Source of the DNA: JBOGDS01 sp050743075
GTDB taxonomy: Bacteria > Actinomycetota > Actinomycetes > Jiangellales > Jiangellaceae
Direction of reading: 5' to 3'
NCBI GenBank assembly: GCA_050743075.1
Contig: JBOGDS010000048.1
Coordinates: 1 to 26,834, forward strand
Length of the DNA: 26,834 nucleotides
Of the stretch, positions 25,275 to 26,834 are shown piece after piece. The translations under genes were made by a program, and so were the position numbers. The notes under the pieces were generated by a model that did no database searches, was not told where the DNA came from, and saw nothing but the letters and a program-made list of their open reading frames with translations. Numbering within the stretch: the stretch's first letter is position 1; the number at the start of each line of letters is the position of its first letter.

Positions 25275-25351
25275 GCCGCCTTAGCTCAGCCGGCCAGAGC
25301 AACGCATTCGTAATGCGTAGGTCGTGGGTTCGACTCCCACAGGCGGCTCCA
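25275..25351 (+). tRNA. tRNA-Thr (CGT anticodon)
   Basis: A complete cloverleaf can be folded: acceptor gccgcct/aggcggc (7 perfect pairs), D stem gctc/gagc, anticodon stem acgca/tgcgt with loop ttcgtaa (anticodon CGT at 25309-25311), T stem gtggg/cccac with ttcgact loop. The discriminator T is followed by an encoded CCA (25349-25351). It reads the ACG threonine codon, common in GC-rich genomes. No intron. Confidence 0.97.
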
Positions 25352-25369
25352 TGTGGCTCCAGGTGGCGG

Positions 25370-26476
25370 TCATGGCCCGGGCTGGTCGGCGACGAGCCCG
25401 GCCGAGCCGGCCCTGGGCAGCTGGCCGTCGCAGCGCCGGTAGGCGATGACGGCGGCAGTGATCGCCCCCATGACCGGAGTCGCCAGGAACAGGCCGACCA
25501 GGCCGAACGCCGAGGCGGCCGCCGTGGTCAGGATCAGCATGACCAGCGGATGGAAGCGCAGGGCCCTCGACATCAGCAACGGCGACAGGACGTTGCCCTC
25601 GATCTGCTGGACGGCGACGACGGCGAGCAGCGTCCACAGCGCGGTCGTCCAGCCGCCGGCGAACAATGCCACCAGGACCGCCACAGCCCCGGCGATCGTC
25701 GCCCCCACGAGTGGGATGTAGGCCATCACGAACGTCAGGGCGCCGATCGGCACAGCGAGCGGGACGTCGAGCACCGACAGGGCGGCGCCGATGAGCACGC
25801 CGTCGACCAGGCCGGTCAGCGTCGAGGCGAGGAACCAGTTGCCGGATGCGCGCATCAACGCCTGGAACGCCACCGTCGCGGGCCGCCGCCGGTCCTCCGG
25901 CAACACCCGGACGAACTGCGCCCAGAGCTTGTCGCCGCTGGACAGCGCGAAGATCGCGAAGAACGTCGCGATCAACAGGACCGTGAGAAAGTTGCCCACG
26001 ACGGACAGTCCGGTGGCGACACCGGACCCCAGACCGCCGACGAACGTGCCGATCGACGACTGCAGCTCGTCGAATACGCTCTGCACGGACTCCGAGTCGA
26101 CGCCGAAGGGACCGCTGCGCAGCCAGGCGACGATGTCGTCGAACGCGCCGGTCACCGCGTCGGCCATGTCGGGACCGCTGCGGACCACCTCCGCCACGAC
26201 GAAGACCATCAGCGAGGTGAAGAAGGCCAAGAAGGCGAGCACGCACAGGATCGCCGCGATGGGCTGGGGCACCCGGCGGGCATTCAGCCACCTGACCAGC
26301 GGCCACAGCAGCGACACCTCGGCGAAGCCCAGCACCACGGCCATCGAGATGAAGCGCACCTGCAGGGCGAGCCAGATCACCGCGGCCACGGCCAGCCCCA
26401 CCACGAGCAGGCGGCCGGCGATGGCAGCCTGACGGTCCAGCCAGGTGGGAACACCGTGACGGCCCGTCGAGGTCAC
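25370..26476 (-). CDS. AI-2E family transporter
   Basis: 368-residue membrane protein of the AI-2E/PerM permease family with eight predicted helices. Conserved regions are LLWPLVRWLNARRVPQPIAA early, a long extracytoplasmic segment (about 110-150), and the C-terminal family signature with FVMAYIPLVGATIAG, then QQIEGNVLSPLLMSRALRFHPLVML. Family members act as sodium/proton antiporters or exporters; this one's substrate cannot be inferred. GTG 26476 lies 7 nt after TACGGT (minus, 26484-26489), so it is likely leaderless. It converges on the tRNA gene. Confidence 0.9.
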   Translation of the reverse strand: MTSTGRHGVPTWLDRQAAIAGRLLVVGLAVAAVIWLALQVRFISMAVVLGFAEVSLLWPLVRWLNARRVPQPIAAILCVLAFLAFFTSLMVFVVAEVVRSGPDMADAVTGAFDDIVAWLRSGPFGVDSESVQSVFDELQSSIGTFVGGLGSGVATGLSVVGNFLTVLLIATFFAIFALSSGDKLWAQFVRVLPEDRRRPATVAFQALMRASGNWFLASTLTGLVDGVLIGAALSVLDVPLAVPIGALTFVMAYIPLVGATIAGAVAVLVALFAGGWTTALWTLLAVVAVQQIEGNVLSPLLMSRALRFHPLVMLILTTAAASAFGLVGLFLATPVMGAITAAVIAYRRCDGQLPRAGSAGLVADQPGP

Positions 26477-26483
26477 AGAGCGA

Positions 26484-26489
26484 ACCGTA
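26484..26489 (-). promoter_or_regulatory. -10 element of AI-2E gene (leaderless)
   Basis: Minus-strand TACGGT, 7 nt before GTG 26476. Confidence 0.45.
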
Positions 26490-26530
26490 CGCAGTCCTCG
26501 GCGGGCAGCGCGAGAACCCGGTCGCCGGCC

Positions 26531-26791
26531 TCAGCCGCCGGCATTGCCGTAGACGGTGACGTGAACGTGGTCGTAGTGGTTGGCGGTGTCCGACCCGCGG
26601 TCTTCCATCCAGCGCCAGCCGTCGCTGCTGCGTTCCGCGGTCCAGATCCGCTGCGCCCAGATCACCTCGCTGACGCCCAGGGCGTCGTGGTTGTCACGTG
26701 TCCACGCCGGAGCAATGATCAGAACCTGTGGATGGCTCTCGGCGGGGTGACGTGAAGGGTGCGCACCTCCCGAGGATGATCTGAAGCCCAT
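26531..26791 (-). pseudogene. C-terminal fragment of a cell-wall-associated protein
   Basis: 86-codon open frame whose last 55 residues (from about NHDALGVSEVIWAQRIWTAE to NHYDHVHVTVYGNAGG) resemble the C-terminal ARB_07466-like domain found at the ends of secreted actinobacterial coiled-coil and hydrolase proteins (VIW..RIW, ANHYDHVHV). The upstream half of that domain, usually with a SEHxxGxAxD-type motif, is missing. An in-frame TGA occurs shortly before ATG 26791, so the frame does not continue upstream. The first 30 codons overlap a 91-bp segment with 10-bp inverted ends. It could be a remnant after rearrangement, or a gene broken by a frameshift beyond the edge. Confidence 0.5.
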
Positions 26792-26806
26792 TGCAAGTTC
26801 TGATCA
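26716..26806. repeat. 91-bp segment bounded by 10-bp inverted repeats
   Basis: tgatcagaac (26716-26725) and gttctgatca (26797-26806) are perfect inverted copies. The segment covers the broken 5' end of the cell-wall-protein fragment. It may be a small mobile element or a coincidental palindrome pair. Confidence 0.3.
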
Positions 26807-26834
26807 GGGTCGGCGTTGGAGCGCCGGTTCGGGA

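Overview
The window is chromosomal DNA from a high-GC actinobacterium. The evidence is G/C-rich third codon positions, frequent GTG starts, many genes whose start codon lies 5-8 nt after a -10 hexamer (leaderless transcripts), an actinobacterial-type TopA with repeated C-terminal GRYGPY motifs, and a BldG protein nearly identical in style to the Streptomyces one. The order tad pilus genes / DECH-box helicase / bldG / anti-sigma-like ATPase / hppA / topA / tmk / holB / lipoprotein hydrolase is a conserved actinobacterial neighbourhood. I cannot assign a genus from the sequence alone.

Layout. 1-1111: end of a Tad/Flp pilus locus, with a 5'-truncated TadE-like minor pilin and a second TadE-like protein fused to an M23/LytM peptidase domain. 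1120-5449 (minus): EamA exporter, metallo-beta-lactamase-fold hydrolase, small LapA-like membrane protein and an MrfA/YprA-type helicase; the last three form an operon. 5545-8799 (plus): bldG, its ATPase-like partner, and the proton-pumping pyrophosphatase hppA. 8807-10223 (minus): a SigE-family ECF-like sigma factor overlapping (ATGA) a membrane-anchored partner gene that carries two frameshifts. 10546-11562 (plus): M28 lipoprotein peptidase. 11669-16037 (minus): AhpD-like protein, a DinB/amidohydrolase pair, and an ArsR/MFS pair with a clear operator. 16205-18829 (plus): topA. 18919-19568 (minus): frameshifted DedA gene. 19686-25215 (plus): tmk-holB overlap, PSP1 (RicT-like) gene overlapping a serine-peptidase lipoprotein, and an L,D-transpeptidase lipoprotein. 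Then tRNA-Thr(CGT), a convergent AI-2E family transporter, and a short C-terminal fragment of a cell-wall protein at the right edge.

The most unusual points are the pilin/LytM fusion inside the Tad locus, a 54-bp palindromic repeat that is translated in frame inside the helicase and has a relative at about 14.15 kb, a two-copy 22-bp tandem repeat upstream of the sigma gene, a double palindrome that abuts the -10 of the ArsR gene, and three single-base frameshifts in two otherwise well-preserved genes. No CRISPR array, transposase, rRNA or phage gene was seen.
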